DNA from: Paenibacillus cellulosilyticus
Lineage (GTDB): Bacteria; Bacillota; Bacilli; Paenibacillales; Paenibacillaceae
Assembly (NCBI RefSeq): GCF_003182255.1
Contig: NZ_QGTQ01000001.1
Coordinates: 62,001-126,000, forward strand
Length of the DNA stretch: 64,000 nucleotides
Direction of reading: 5' to 3'
The notes beneath the pieces are model-generated. The model searched no databases. It was given only the letters and a program-made list of their open reading frames with translations, and was not told where the DNA came from. Made by a program: the position numbers and the translations under genes. Shown here in pieces: positions 27,756 through 36,251 of the stretch (position 1 is its first letter; each line of letters starts with the position of its first letter).

Positions 27756-30008
27756 TTAAGCGAGTTGGAATGCGGACGCCACCCTCGTGCGGGCCTCTAC
27801 GGCGATTGTCATCAATTCCGGAACGCACTCAGACATTGTCGCGAGCAGAGGACTCATCGTGCCGTTATAAAAAGTAACCTGCTCCTTCAAAGAAACAGCG
27901 GCAGTCAGCTTGGGCAGCTCCACCTCGAACTGCTTCAGCTCGGCACGGCATGCTCTCAGCCACAACGCTTTGAACGGACTGCTTTTTGTAACCCGCTCCC
28001 AAGTGCTATCAATCTCTTCTATCGTTTTCTGACATTTATTCGGCTGCATACGGACGAGCTGTGGCAGCTTCTGGATTTGCCGTTCAATACCTTTCACGAT
28101 CCGGCCGTACTCCTGCAGCTGTTCCGGCAGCTTAACGACTCGTTCGATAATAACCTTCACACGTGCTGCATCATAACCTTGGAGGTCCGAGAGCGCATCG
28201 GCGACAAGGTCTTCATTGACCAATTGGTCCTGGAGGCGCTGCAGCACTTCCTCCATCGACTGCCATACCGTATGCTTAATCTTGGCTCCTTGTTTGCTCG
28301 TATTGACGAATGAAATGTTAGTGAATAATTCCAATAACTGCTCGATATTGTGCAGTGTTAGCTTCATGCCTTGATCCGTCCGGTTTATTGTACCCCGAAC
28401 GCTCTCCACCTGCAGCTCCGCCTCGCGAACCACTGCTACCGTAGCCTGCTCGGGCAAATGTTTCGCGCCGGGCGCATACATGTTGTCGCTCGGGTAGGAC
28501 AGATCCTGACCGGTGAACACAATTTCCTTGCAGCCCATATAAATCGCGGCTTGAATAGCGGTGCCTGTGACGGAATGGCTCGACCGGAACACCGTGTCTT
28601 CTGTCGTAATACCCATCAGGTACTGTAGTACGGTGTCTCCCTCTACGTGAACATGAATCGACCGACCGGCACGGCCTTCGATGATCCGATGCTCGATAAT
28701 CGGCGCATAAAGCATTGGAATATGATCAATTGGCAGATCCTTGAACACATTATAGTTCGCTTCGGTACCATCCACTGCTACGATTAAATGCGGCTCGATG
28801 CCAAAGTGCAGCAGCGATTGAATCGTCGAGCCAGCTGCAATAATAAGAGCATGCGCCTTCAGCTTCCGCAAGCTTTCGATATCCTGCTCTAGGGAAGGGC
28901 CCGCACCGACGACAACTGCCGTCATTCCTTTGTATCGGTCTTGTAATCCCTGGATAGACGGCGTCGTCAGTACCGAGTTTATATTGTACATCCCGTTACG
29001 CGTCCATGTAATCCCGTATTTATTATGATTAAACAAGAAGTTAGCATAATGCGTACATGTCGTCCAAGCATCTTGAACGAACGCATCGTGATGCGCTTGA
29101 AACAATTTCTTGTATACCGGTAGCGCAACGACCTCCGGCTCGCCCTGCTCATGGCTGAACCGCTCGAGCAATTCCTCCTGCCGGTCGGTTCCCATACCTA
29201 CGACAAGCGCGCCTATGTTTAACCCTTCTATTAAGCTTGCCATGTCGATCGCGTAGAGCGCATGGAGAAAAATTTGCTCGTCAGGCTCATACAAGTACAG
29301 CCGGTGCTCTGGATACTTAGCTGCGTAATGCCGGACCAAATAGCCAAACCCGATGCCGTACATTAATATTTTCGATTTATGCTCAACCTTGCCGGCAAGC
29401 AATTCAACCCACCGGTCCGCTTCATGAGCAGGATCGAAGCCGCTGTGCAGCTGAACCGTCCGTTGCCCATCCTTCAACAACGATAGATTCGGCATCGCAT
29501 TACGTGCGTAACTGAACCGATACCGCGCAGCATCGCATATAACCGCCCTCATCCGATCATGAATCTGCGGATAATATCGGTTCAGAAATCGCATATTCGC
29601 GTCAAAACGTCGCTCTCTTACCGATTCCAGCTCTCCCAGCTCGGCAATCAGCTCTTGCAGCAAAGGAATCCACTCGTACTTGATAACATCCCCTGCGCCA
29701 TCATAATCCTCTTCATCGACACAAACATTCATGGCCTTAAATTTATCATTAATGGCATTAACGGCACGCGAAAGCGGCATCGTCAACAGCTGCAGACCGG
29801 TATTATCCCCCTGCAAGCTATCGAGTACAGCATTCACCGTTTTATACAAATCGTCCATGCCCTCTACAATTTCGCCAAGTTGCCGCCACGTCTCTTCTGT
29901 CACCGGCTCGTAGAGCAGCGTGGCAGTGGTATCACAAGCCTCGGCAAGCTTCGGAAGAAACACAACGATCTCTTCCATAATCTCTTTCAATTGATTCTGG
30001 TCTGTCAT
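27756..30008 (-). CDS. Maf-type flagellin glycosyltransferase (DUF115), copy 1
   Basis: Motility accessory factors transfer pseudaminic or legionaminic acid from the CMP-sugar to flagellin serines and threonines in the cytoplasm. This 750-aa protein has the DUF115/MptE-like core near residues 340-520: TAVVVGAGPSLEQDIESL, ALIIAAGSTIQSLLHFGIEPHLIVAVDGTE, and HSVTGTAIQAAIYMGCKEIVFTGQDLSYP. It begins 21 bases after a clearly paralogous gene and shares the N-terminal helical region as well. GGAGG precedes its ATG. pseB follows. Confidence 0.9.
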   Translation of the reverse strand: MTDQNQLKEIMEEIVVFLPKLAEACDTTATLLYEPVTEETWRQLGEIVEGMDDLYKTVNAVLDSLQGDNTGLQLLTMPLSRAVNAINDKFKAMNVCVDEEDYDGAGDVIKYEWIPLLQELIAELGELESVRERRFDANMRFLNRYYPQIHDRMRAVICDAARYRFSYARNAMPNLSLLKDGQRTVQLHSGFDPAHEADRWVELLAGKVEHKSKILMYGIGFGYLVRHYAAKYPEHRLYLYEPDEQIFLHALYAIDMASLIEGLNIGALVVGMGTDRQEELLERFSHEQGEPEVVALPVYKKLFQAHHDAFVQDAWTTCTHYANFLFNHNKYGITWTRNGMYNINSVLTTPSIQGLQDRYKGMTAVVVGAGPSLEQDIESLRKLKAHALIIAAGSTIQSLLHFGIEPHLIVAVDGTEANYNVFKDLPIDHIPMLYAPIIEHRIIEGRAGRSIHVHVEGDTVLQYLMGITTEDTVFRSSHSVTGTAIQAAIYMGCKEIVFTGQDLSYPSDNMYAPGAKHLPEQATVAVVREAELQVESVRGTINRTDQGMKLTLHNIEQLLELFTNISFVNTSKQGAKIKHTVWQSMEEVLQRLQDQLVNEDLVADALSDLQGYDAARVKVIIERVVKLPEQLQEYGRIVKGIERQIQKLPQLVRMQPNKCQKTIEEIDSTWERVTKSSPFKALWLRACRAELKQFEVELPKLTAAVSLKEQVTFYNGTMSPLLATMSECVPELMTIAVEARTRVASAFQLA

Positions 30009-30029
30009 TGTCGAACCTCCGTTTCGCTA

Positions 30030-32291
30030 TTAAGCTCCTGCTCGGCCAGCACTTGCTTCGACTCTACGCAAGCTTTCCGCTGTAATGTCCATCAGCTCCG
30101 GCGTTCGATTGAGCATGTCTCGGATAAGCGGCTGCATAATTTCGCGGGCCAGCCCCGCTTTCTGGATCATTTTTGATTCCTTCGTCAGCTCCGGAAGATC
30201 CCGTTCGAACCGGTTGAGCTCATTACGATAGAGCAGCATATACAATGATTTGAACGGGAGGCTGCCAACTACCTTTTTCCATTCCCGGTCTATATCATAA
30301 AAGAGGTTTAAGCATTTGTTTGGATTCGTCCGGCTTAACTCCGCTGCTTGCACAATGCAACGGTCAATCTGCCGAAGCTGCTCCTGGCAGCGTTTCAATT
30401 GCTCCGGCATCTCCTTGATCCGGCTGCGAATCTGTTGAGCGCGGTTAACGTCGTATTTATCTAGTTGCGCCAGCTGCTTGGCTACCTCATCATTCTCAAT
30501 TATAAATGCCTGCATCCGTTCCAGCACGCTTGCCATTGGCTCGAAGTCGGCATTCCTAATCTTTGCCCCCATACTGGACGTATTCGTAAACTTCACTTCA
30601 GGATGATCCGCCAGTAAATCTTCAATATCGGCCAGCGTCGTTCTCATGCTCGTATTCGTACGATTAAATGTGCCCTTGACATTCTCAACCGTCTCGGTCG
30701 CTCTCCCTAATACTGCATCGCTCGCTTCCTTATTCACATGACGAGCCCCCGGTGCATAGAAGTTATCCCCCGGGAACGAAAGGTCCTGCCCCGTAAACAC
30801 AATCTCCTTGCAGCCCATATAAATCGCTGCTTGAATCGCAGTCCCCGTTACGGAGTGGTTAGGCGCAAACATGGGATCGTCTGGGGTCAGCTCCATGATG
30901 CGCTGGGTGACGACATCATTCGTTAAATGAACATGGAGCAAGTTATTTTTCTGCTCGTCAATAATCCGGTACTTAATCATCGGTGTGTACAGCAGCGGAA
31001 TGTGTTGAATATTCAGCCCTTTGAACGCATCGTAGTTCGGCTCGCCGCCGTCCATTGATACAATCAGATGCGGCTCTACCCCATAATGGAGCAGCGACTG
31101 TATGGTAGATCCAGCCGCGATAATAAGCGCATGGTTTTTCATCCTCCGCAGCAGCTCGATATCTTCCGCCAAGGATGGGCCAGCCCCTGCAATAACAGCC
31201 GTTTTGTCGGCAAACCGGTTCTTAAGCCCTTTAATAGAAGGACTCGTTAGCGTTGCCGCCAAATTGTACAGCGTATTGGATACCCATTCGCTCCCAAATT
31301 TATCGTACAGTCGAACTGAACCTACATAGTTCAAGATGGCAAGCTGCGCGTCCGCCGAGAACGCATCCATATCGCTGCTATTCAATCGGTAGTACGGCGG
31401 GAGCACGACAATTTCCGGCTCGCCCTTCATATATTTCAGGAACCGATAAAACATCCGGTCCCGCTGATGTTTCTTCGTACCGACGACAAAGTCATAGGCG
31501 TTCAACCGGGTGAAAAGCGACTCAAATTCGATAACGCGCATCGCAGCAAGTACCATCTGCTCGTCCGGTTCATAAATCGACAGCTGATGCTCAGGGAATG
31601 CCTTTGCATAAGCAAGCGCATGATAGCCCAGTCCAAACCCATACATCATAACGCCGGCTTTTCCTGCCACTTTAGCAGTTATTGTATCGACCCAACGGCT
31701 CGCCTCATGCTCCGGCTCATACTGGCTGTATAAATACCGACGCTTGCCGTCTTTGTCCATCCAGCTTATGTTGGGACTGCCGTTGCGACTGAACGCGTTC
31801 GAATAGCGTTGGTTCTCCGTAACTGTCTCAACAATCTCTTGATAGGCACTAGGAAAACGTTCCTTGAGGAAGTACAAATTCGCTTGAAAGCGACGCTCTT
31901 TCACCGCTTCTTCCTCTCCCATATCGATGGCAAGCTGACGGAACAGAGGAAGAAGCACAAACTTAAGTGTATCGCTGGCACCGACGCCATCCTCTTCGTC
32001 CACGCAGCTGTTCAACTGTTGAAACAACTCACTTAATGTTATATTGAAACGCTCGATACGAGGCGCCAGCGCCTGATACTCAGCCGCCTTAACCAGATCA
32101 GCGTGTATGGAATTCAACGTGCGGTACAGATCGTCCATCGCTTGTACAACCTCGCCGAACTGCTGCCAGGAATGGTCCGTCATCGTCTCGTAAAACAATG
32201 GCTCTACGAGCTCGCAAGCCTGAATCAAGTTCGGTAAAAACTGTTTGACTTCTTCTACAATTTCTTTTGTCTGATTCACCAATTGCTCCAT
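30030..32291 (-). CDS. Maf-type flagellin glycosyltransferase (DUF115), copy 2
   Basis: Paralogue of the following gene. The same core appears as TAVIAGAGPSLAEDIELL, SLLHYGVEPHLIVSMDGGE and NHSVTGTAIQAAIYMGC, with GQDLSFPGDNFYAPGARH after it. The whole protein aligns by eye, so this is a tandem duplication. I start at ATG 32291 (753 aa) because GGAGG lies seven bases ahead, too close to the upstream in-frame ATG at 32297. It is the first gene after a terminator following fliT and has a possible SigD-like box upstream. Confidence 0.9.
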   Translation of the reverse strand: MEQLVNQTKEIVEEVKQFLPNLIQACELVEPLFYETMTDHSWQQFGEVVQAMDDLYRTLNSIHADLVKAAEYQALAPRIERFNITLSELFQQLNSCVDEEDGVGASDTLKFVLLPLFRQLAIDMGEEEAVKERRFQANLYFLKERFPSAYQEIVETVTENQRYSNAFSRNGSPNISWMDKDGKRRYLYSQYEPEHEASRWVDTITAKVAGKAGVMMYGFGLGYHALAYAKAFPEHQLSIYEPDEQMVLAAMRVIEFESLFTRLNAYDFVVGTKKHQRDRMFYRFLKYMKGEPEIVVLPPYYRLNSSDMDAFSADAQLAILNYVGSVRLYDKFGSEWVSNTLYNLAATLTSPSIKGLKNRFADKTAVIAGAGPSLAEDIELLRRMKNHALIIAAGSTIQSLLHYGVEPHLIVSMDGGEPNYDAFKGLNIQHIPLLYTPMIKYRIIDEQKNNLLHVHLTNDVVTQRIMELTPDDPMFAPNHSVTGTAIQAAIYMGCKEIVFTGQDLSFPGDNFYAPGARHVNKEASDAVLGRATETVENVKGTFNRTNTSMRTTLADIEDLLADHPEVKFTNTSSMGAKIRNADFEPMASVLERMQAFIIENDEVAKQLAQLDKYDVNRAQQIRSRIKEMPEQLKRCQEQLRQIDRCIVQAAELSRTNPNKCLNLFYDIDREWKKVVGSLPFKSLYMLLYRNELNRFERDLPELTKESKMIQKAGLAREIMQPLIRDMLNRTPELMDITAESLRRVEASAGRAGA

Positions 32292-32320
32292 CTTCATGCC
32301 TCCCCAGGTTGTTATCCTTT

Positions 32321-32347
32321 ATATCGGTCTACTCCGCGCTGCATATG
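32321..32347 (-). promoter_or_regulatory. Possible SigD-like promoter of the maf pair
   Basis: ACCGATAT (32321-32328, minus strand) is a partial SigD -10 box with a poor -35 (CATA) fifteen bases away. The downstream AAAGGA is shared with the pseB site. Confidence 0.4.
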
Positions 32348-32378
32348 ATATCGAGTTTCTTCCTGGATAAAAACTCAA

Positions 32379-32402
32379 ACCGCCGGCACACGGTCCGACG
32401 GT
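32379..32402 (-). terminator. Terminator of the fliD-fliS-fliT operon
   Basis: ACCGCCGG (32379-32386) pairs with CCGACGGT (32395-32402), seven of eight Watson-Crick pairs plus one G-T. GAGTTTTTA follows on the minus strand. Confidence 0.65.
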
Positions 32403-32417
32403 CTGACATCTGACTCT

Positions 32418-32744
32418 CTATTTTCTTTTATCGAAGAAGAAGCTCCCCGGCGTATACGCATACTGATACATTTTCCTCTGCTGCCGAGACTGCGCGATAT
32501 TTTGCAAACCACGAGACGCTTCTCCCTTCAACGCCAGCATTCGTGCAACGATGACGGAGTCAAACTCGCCTATTTGACGCAGCAACTGCTTCTCATCTTC
32601 AGAAGGCCCTGACGATTGCTTCACTTCCAGCAGCGTCTGGTCGCGCAGTTCGACCAAAGCAGTCCATTCCATATATTCGACCGTTTCCAACCGGTTCACC
32701 AGATCCATGGTCTTCTCATGAAGCAGGATAATCGATTCGGTCAT
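32418..32744 (-). CDS. fliT: Flagellar protein FliT
   Basis: A small helical protein of 108 aa that follows fliS with a four-base overlap, the standard place of fliT, the chaperone of the filament cap protein FliD. Sequence conservation in this family is weak; the 'ESIILLHEKTMDLVNRLETVEY' style N-terminus (two helices with acidic residues) and the RKMYQYAYTPGSFFFDKRK tail are consistent. The call rests mainly on position. Confidence 0.75.
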   Translation of the reverse strand: MTESIILLHEKTMDLVNRLETVEYMEWTALVELRDQTLLEVKQSSGPSEDEKQLLRQIGEFDSVIVARMLALKGEASRGLQNIAQSRQQRKMYQYAYTPGSFFFDKRK

Positions 32745-33142
32745 TATATGGAACCTGCTTCCTTCATGAGCCCGCCCGCCGTTTGTTTAACTGCCTGCTT
32801 CCAGGCGTCGCGAAGCTCCGACAGATGCTTCACCGCTTCAGCGGCCATTGTCTCATCCTTCTTGACATTAGCTTGAATGAGAAGGTGCAGTAAATATTCA
32901 TAAATACGAAGCAAATCTTTAGCGATGTCATAATCGTGATTAAGCGCCGCGATCAGCTCATTGACGATAGCCTGTGCTTTAATTAAATTCGTGTTGGCCG
33001 CTTCGTAGTTTCTGCTTTTAATCCCTTCCATTCCCGACTTCGTGAACCGGATCGCTCCCTCATACAGCATAAGCAATAGCTGGCCGCTGCTGGCTGTCTG
33101 GACGGATGATTGCTGATAGATCTTATAGGGCGAGTTTAACAA
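32744..33142 (-). CDS. fliS: Flagellin chaperone FliS
   Basis: FliS binds the C-terminus of newly made flagellin and keeps it export-competent; in Bacillus it also ties into FliW-CsrA control. The family signature is YQQSSVQTASSGQLLLMLYEGAIRF near the N-terminus. I choose the TTG at 33142 (132 aa): AGGAG is eight bases ahead of it, whereas the upstream GTG at 33151 is fused to the ribosome site. The four-base overlap with fliT suggests coupled translation. Confidence 0.94.
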   Translation of the reverse strand: MLNSPYKIYQQSSVQTASSGQLLLMLYEGAIRFTKSGMEGIKSRNYEAANTNLIKAQAIVNELIAALNHDYDIAKDLLRIYEYLLHLLIQANVKKDETMAAEAVKHLSELRDAWKQAVKQTAGGLMKEAGSI

Positions 33143-33156
33143 ACCGTTCACTCCTT

Positions 33157-34581
33157 TTAACTGCTGCTAGTTAAGCTTGAAAATGCCGACGCTTGGCTGT
33201 TATATTTGCTAATGGCTGTTTCCATTGCACTGAACATCTTATAATAATAGTCTTCTAGATCGTCGAGACGATCCTGCTCCCGTTCTTCGCGGCTCTTCAT
33301 ATCCCGGATTTGGCTGCTGAGCAAGGAGTTTTCTAGGAAGGTCGCTGTCGTATCGGTACTCGTTGTAGATGTGCCTGCCTTCGTTTGCATGCTTTTCAGA
33401 GCGTCCATTGCAGAGTCCATCATTTTGGCGAATACGCCAGATGTTTTGCTTGAAGGGGATGTGTCAGAACTTTTCGCCGAAAACAAATTGACGACTTTAT
33501 CCGGATCCGACTCCAATGCTTCCGTCAGCTTAGTTTCGTCCAATATGAGCTTGCCGTTCTCAGAGTAGCTTCCCGTCGTAATGCCGATACCGCCTGCTAC
33601 GAGAGAAGTTGCCGCCGTCCGGAACTCCGAGAGCATCTTGCTCAGCGTACTGTCGCTATGCAGCGTCCCGCTTCTCGCCTTGCTCTCCCACAGCTCGATC
33701 TCGTCGTCCGACATTTCTTCCTTCTCATCGCTGGTCAACGGATTGTAGTCGTAATATTTCTTCTCTGATAACTCAGAGTTGATCGAGCTGATCAATGAGT
33801 TGTACTCGCTCACGAACGACTTAATCGTTTCGACGATTTTAGCCGTGTCCCGCGTTGCCGTAATCGTTGTGGAGCTGTCAGTAGCTGTTTTGTTCTTAGC
33901 CGTGAAGGTGAACCCGTTAACGGAGAACTTGTTGCTGGCCTGCTCAGCCAGCTGGACGCCGTTGACAGTGACTTTGGCATTAACGCCCTTATAAGTCGTT
34001 TCGTCCGCCGTCACAGTGTCGCTGTCAAATCCGGATACGCTCAAGCCATCTGCGCCGGTATTCGTAGCTGTTATCGATAGTTGCCCATTACTATAAATAG
34101 CCGACGCTTTGTACGTGCCCGTACTCTTATTAATGGCGTCCGCCAAGTCAGACATTGTCTGCCCTGCTGTCATTGTGATTTTTTGACCATTAATAGTAAT
34201 GTCCGTATCTGTCGCAAACGAAGTCGTGCCGCTCTTGAAGCTATAAAGATAGCTCGATGAGGTCGCTACCTGATTCACTGTAACATTCAACGTTCCTGAG
34301 GCGGAAGAAGAAGTCGAATTAATAGTCAAAGCGCTAGTATCGCCGCTAACCTCCGACGTCTTCGCGCTAATCGCGCTGGACAAGTTAAAAGAGGCCAGCT
34401 TGTTATTCCGGAAATCGACGATCTTCGCCGCCATCGACCGGTAATCCTCCTGCTGCCACTCTGTCTTCGTTCGCTTCTTCACCATGTTGTCGTACTTCGT
34501 CTTCTCAGCCTTCATCAGCTGTTTAACCAAGCTGTCGACATCAAGGCCCGATGAAAGACCCGTTATTCTCGTTGTTGTCAT
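33157..34581 (-). CDS. fliD: Flagellar filament cap protein FliD
   Basis: FliD forms the pentameric cap under which flagellin polymerises. The N-terminal domain begins TRITGLSSGLDVDSLVKQLMKAEKTKYD, and the C-terminus has the coiled-coil REEREQDRLDDLEDYYYKMFSAME and KYNSQASAFSSL. The central part is rich in serine and threonine. At 474 aa it is of usual length. GGAGG lies before the ATG, and fliS follows closely. Confidence 0.96.
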   Translation of the reverse strand: MTTTRITGLSSGLDVDSLVKQLMKAEKTKYDNMVKKRTKTEWQQEDYRSMAAKIVDFRNNKLASFNLSSAISAKTSEVSGDTSALTINSTSSSASGTLNVTVNQVATSSSYLYSFKSGTTSFATDTDITINGQKITMTAGQTMSDLADAINKSTGTYKASAIYSNGQLSITATNTGADGLSVSGFDSDTVTADETTYKGVNAKVTVNGVQLAEQASNKFSVNGFTFTAKNKTATDSSTTITATRDTAKIVETIKSFVSEYNSLISSINSELSEKKYYDYNPLTSDEKEEMSDDEIELWESKARSGTLHSDSTLSKMLSEFRTAATSLVAGGIGITTGSYSENGKLILDETKLTEALESDPDKVVNLFSAKSSDTSPSSKTSGVFAKMMDSAMDALKSMQTKAGTSTTSTDTTATFLENSLLSSQIRDMKSREEREQDRLDDLEDYYYKMFSAMETAISKYNSQASAFSSLTSSS

Positions 34582-34600
34582 AGGTGTTATCCTCCCTCCA

Positions 34601-34987
34601 TTAAACCTTGTGGTCGAGCAGCAGTCCGTTCAGCTCCATCATCTTAGCAGCCATATCGAGCAACTTCTCTTCCGGAATTTCACGCAGCACCTTGCCTGAC
34701 TCTTTATCGAGCACCTTATAGACGATATGGTTGGTCTCCTCGTGAACCGTTCGCTCTACCTTCGTATCTTGGCCTTGCAGCGATTCTAAAACGGACTTGA
34801 TATCCGAGGTCAGCCGTTGCTCACGGGAGCCCACCGCCGCAACAGCAGCTTCGTTCCCGTTTGGTTCACTCTTAGCCGTACTGTTATCTTTCGCCGGCGC
34901 GCTACCTGTAAGATTCTCCGTTGTATATCCCGCCGTGGTATTAATTGATGAAATATTCATCGTCATCCCTACCACCTCGATCGTCAT
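34601..34987 (-). CDS. flaG: FlaG family flagellar protein
   Basis: FlaG (YvyC in B. subtilis) affects filament length and lies between hag and fliD in many Bacillota. The C-terminal half shows the family pattern TNHIVYKVLDKESGKVLREIPEEKLLDMAAKMMELNGLLLD. The N-terminal part is low-complexity. Two starts have ribosome sites: ATG 34987 after AAGGAG, and an internal ATG seven codons on after GAGGTGG; I keep the first (128 aa). A SigD-like box (35001-35028) precedes it. Confidence 0.9.
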   Translation of the reverse strand: MTIEVVGMTMNISSINTTAGYTTENLTGSAPAKDNSTAKSEPNGNEAAVAAVGSREQRLTSDIKSVLESLQGQDTKVERTVHEETNHIVYKVLDKESGKVLREIPEEKLLDMAAKMMELNGLLLDHKV

Positions 34988-35000
34988 GTTCTACTCCTTA

Positions 35001-35028
35001 TTATCGGACCGTTCTAATCGCTTTGTTA
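35001..35028 (-). promoter_or_regulatory. SigD-like promoter of flaG-fliD-fliS-fliT
   Basis: TCCGATAA (35001-35008, minus strand) matches seven of eight SigD -10 bases. TAAC (35025-35028) stands sixteen bases upstream as -35. It lies after the hag terminator, so it can serve the cap-protein operon. Confidence 0.6.
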
Positions 35029-35076
35029 GACTTCGTCTTCAATTAATACTGAAAGAATGCTTAATATATAGAAAAA

Positions 35077-35103
35077 AGAGGCCTCAGATAAACTAAGGCC
35101 TCT
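35077..35103 (-). terminator. Terminator of hag
   Basis: AGAGGCCT (35077-35084) and AGGCCTCT (35096-35103) form a perfect stem followed by six T on the minus strand, 17 bases after the flagellin stop codon. Confidence 0.88.
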
Positions 35104-35119
35104 TCTCTTCGAAAGACTA

Positions 35120-35887
35120 CTATTGGAGCAGGGACAGAACGCCTTGTGGCTGCGAGTTCGCTTGCGACAGCATCGATTGGGATGCTTGGAGCAAAATGTT
35201 GTTCTTCGTCAGGTTGACCATCTCGCTTGCCATGTCTGTATCGCGGATACGCGACTCGGAAGCCGACAGGTTCTCAACCGTTGTGCCCAAGTTGTTCGAC
35301 GTGTATTCAAGACGGTTCTGAGTCGCACCAAGCTTAGCGCGCTCCGTCGAAACGCTCTTGATTGCATCTTCGATGTTAGTCAGGGTTTTGGAGGAACTCA
35401 GACCTTTGAAATCAGTATTATCGACACCAGAAATCTTGATCGTTTGAGCAGCGTCGTCGGATTTGATCGTAACGTCGGACGTAATGTTGATACCGTTGAA
35501 TTTCGTATCCGTCATGATTTTGTCGATCTGCGATCCGAGTTGATCCAACTCGAGGTTAATGTTCGAGATATCGCTCGAGCTGTACGTACCGTTCGACGCT
35601 TGAACCGTCAGTTCTTTCATACGTGTCAGCATGGAGCTAACTTCGTTCATAGCGCCCTCAGCCGTTTGTACGAACGAGATGCCGTCTTGAACGTTGCGTT
35701 GCGCTTGCTCGAGACCACGGATTTGACCGCGCATTTTTTCGGAAACAGCGAGACCTGCAGCGTCGTCCGCTGCACGGTTGATACGGAGACCGGAAGACAG
35801 TTTCTCCATGTTTTTAGCTGCTGCATTGTTGTTCAGCGCCAGGTTGCGCGTCGTGTTCATAGCCGTAATATTGTGGTTAATACGCAT
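35120..35887 (-). CDS. hag: Flagellin
   Basis: The filament subunit. The N-terminal D0/D1 domain is MRINHNITAMNTTRNLALNN and KLSSGLRINRAADDAAGLAVSEKMRGQIRGL; the C-terminal part has the matching ARLG-type helix region and MLSQANSQPQGVLSLLQ. At 255 aa it is a short flagellin with almost no D2/D3 insert. The exposed central segment (about residues 100-180) is rich in Ser and Thr, which suits glycosylation by the two Maf proteins. The leader has a SigD promoter and a CsrA hairpin; the SD is AGGGAGGA. Confidence 0.98.
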   Translation of the reverse strand: MRINHNITAMNTTRNLALNNNAAAKNMEKLSSGLRINRAADDAAGLAVSEKMRGQIRGLEQAQRNVQDGISFVQTAEGAMNEVSSMLTRMKELTVQASNGTYSSSDISNINLELDQLGSQIDKIMTDTKFNGINITSDVTIKSDDAAQTIKISGVDNTDFKGLSSSKTLTNIEDAIKSVSTERAKLGATQNRLEYTSNNLGTTVENLSASESRIRDTDMASEMVNLTKNNILLQASQSMLSQANSQPQGVLSLLQ

Positions 35888-35894
35888 TGTAAAA

Positions 35895-35933
35895 TTCCTC
35901 CCTGAATGTTTGAATAGTCCCGCATCCTTGCGG
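35895..35933 (-). promoter_or_regulatory. CsrA binding sites in the hag leader
   Basis: On the transcript CCGCA-AGGA-TGCGG (35920-35933) is a perfect five-base-pair hairpin presenting AGGA in its loop, the classic CsrA site. The second GGA lies in the Shine-Dalgarno CAGGGAGGAA (35895-35904). B. subtilis hag has the same two-site design. With csrA and fliW just upstream, this supports FliW-CsrA homeostasis of flagellin. Confidence 0.75.
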
Positions 35934-35977
35934 TAAAGCGATATTAGGTCGGCCGCCCTTTACCAGCTCTAATGGTT

Positions 35978-36004
35978 ATATCGGTAAATATAGCCGATTG
36001 TTTA
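35978..36004 (-). promoter_or_regulatory. SigD promoter of hag
   Basis: TAAA (36001-36004) and ACCGATAT (35978-35985) on the minus strand are separated by exactly 15 bases, the SigD spacing. The -10 matches six of eight positions. It precedes the CsrA-regulated leader. Confidence 0.72.
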
Positions 36005-36014
36005 ACCCTATTTT

Positions 36015-36251
36015 TCATTTATTTTTTAAAATTTTATATTGCTTGGTTAGCTCGGCAATCGAGAGCTCCGGCTTCAGCGATTCCTGATTCGATGTTGCAG
36101 TCGTCAGGTACAGTTCCTTCCGCAGCACCCCTACTTCTTTGGGCGCCGTTATGCCGATTCTGACACCGTCGGCGGATACTTCCAGCACAGTTAGCTCAAT
36201 ATCACTGCCGATCATAATCGTTTCGCCTTTTTTGCGGCTCAGCACCAGCAT
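36015..36251 (-). CDS. csrA: Carbon storage regulator / translational repressor CsrA
   Basis: CsrA is a small RNA-binding dimer that blocks translation of flagellin in Bacillus. [25 protein letters not shown] and [19 protein letters not shown] are the family core. It is 78 aa long. Its ATG overlaps the fliW stop as TAATG, with AAGGAGG inside fliW, so FliW and its partner CsrA are translationally coupled. Confidence 0.97.
   Translation of the reverse strand: MLVLSRKKGETIMIGSDIELTVLEVSADGVRIGITAPKEVGVLRKELYLTTATSNQESLKPELSIAELTKQYKILKNK

Noticed and set aside
35123-35905. A 260-codon open frame opposite flagellin
   Set aside because: Antisense to hag and covering its leader; no protein-like pattern.
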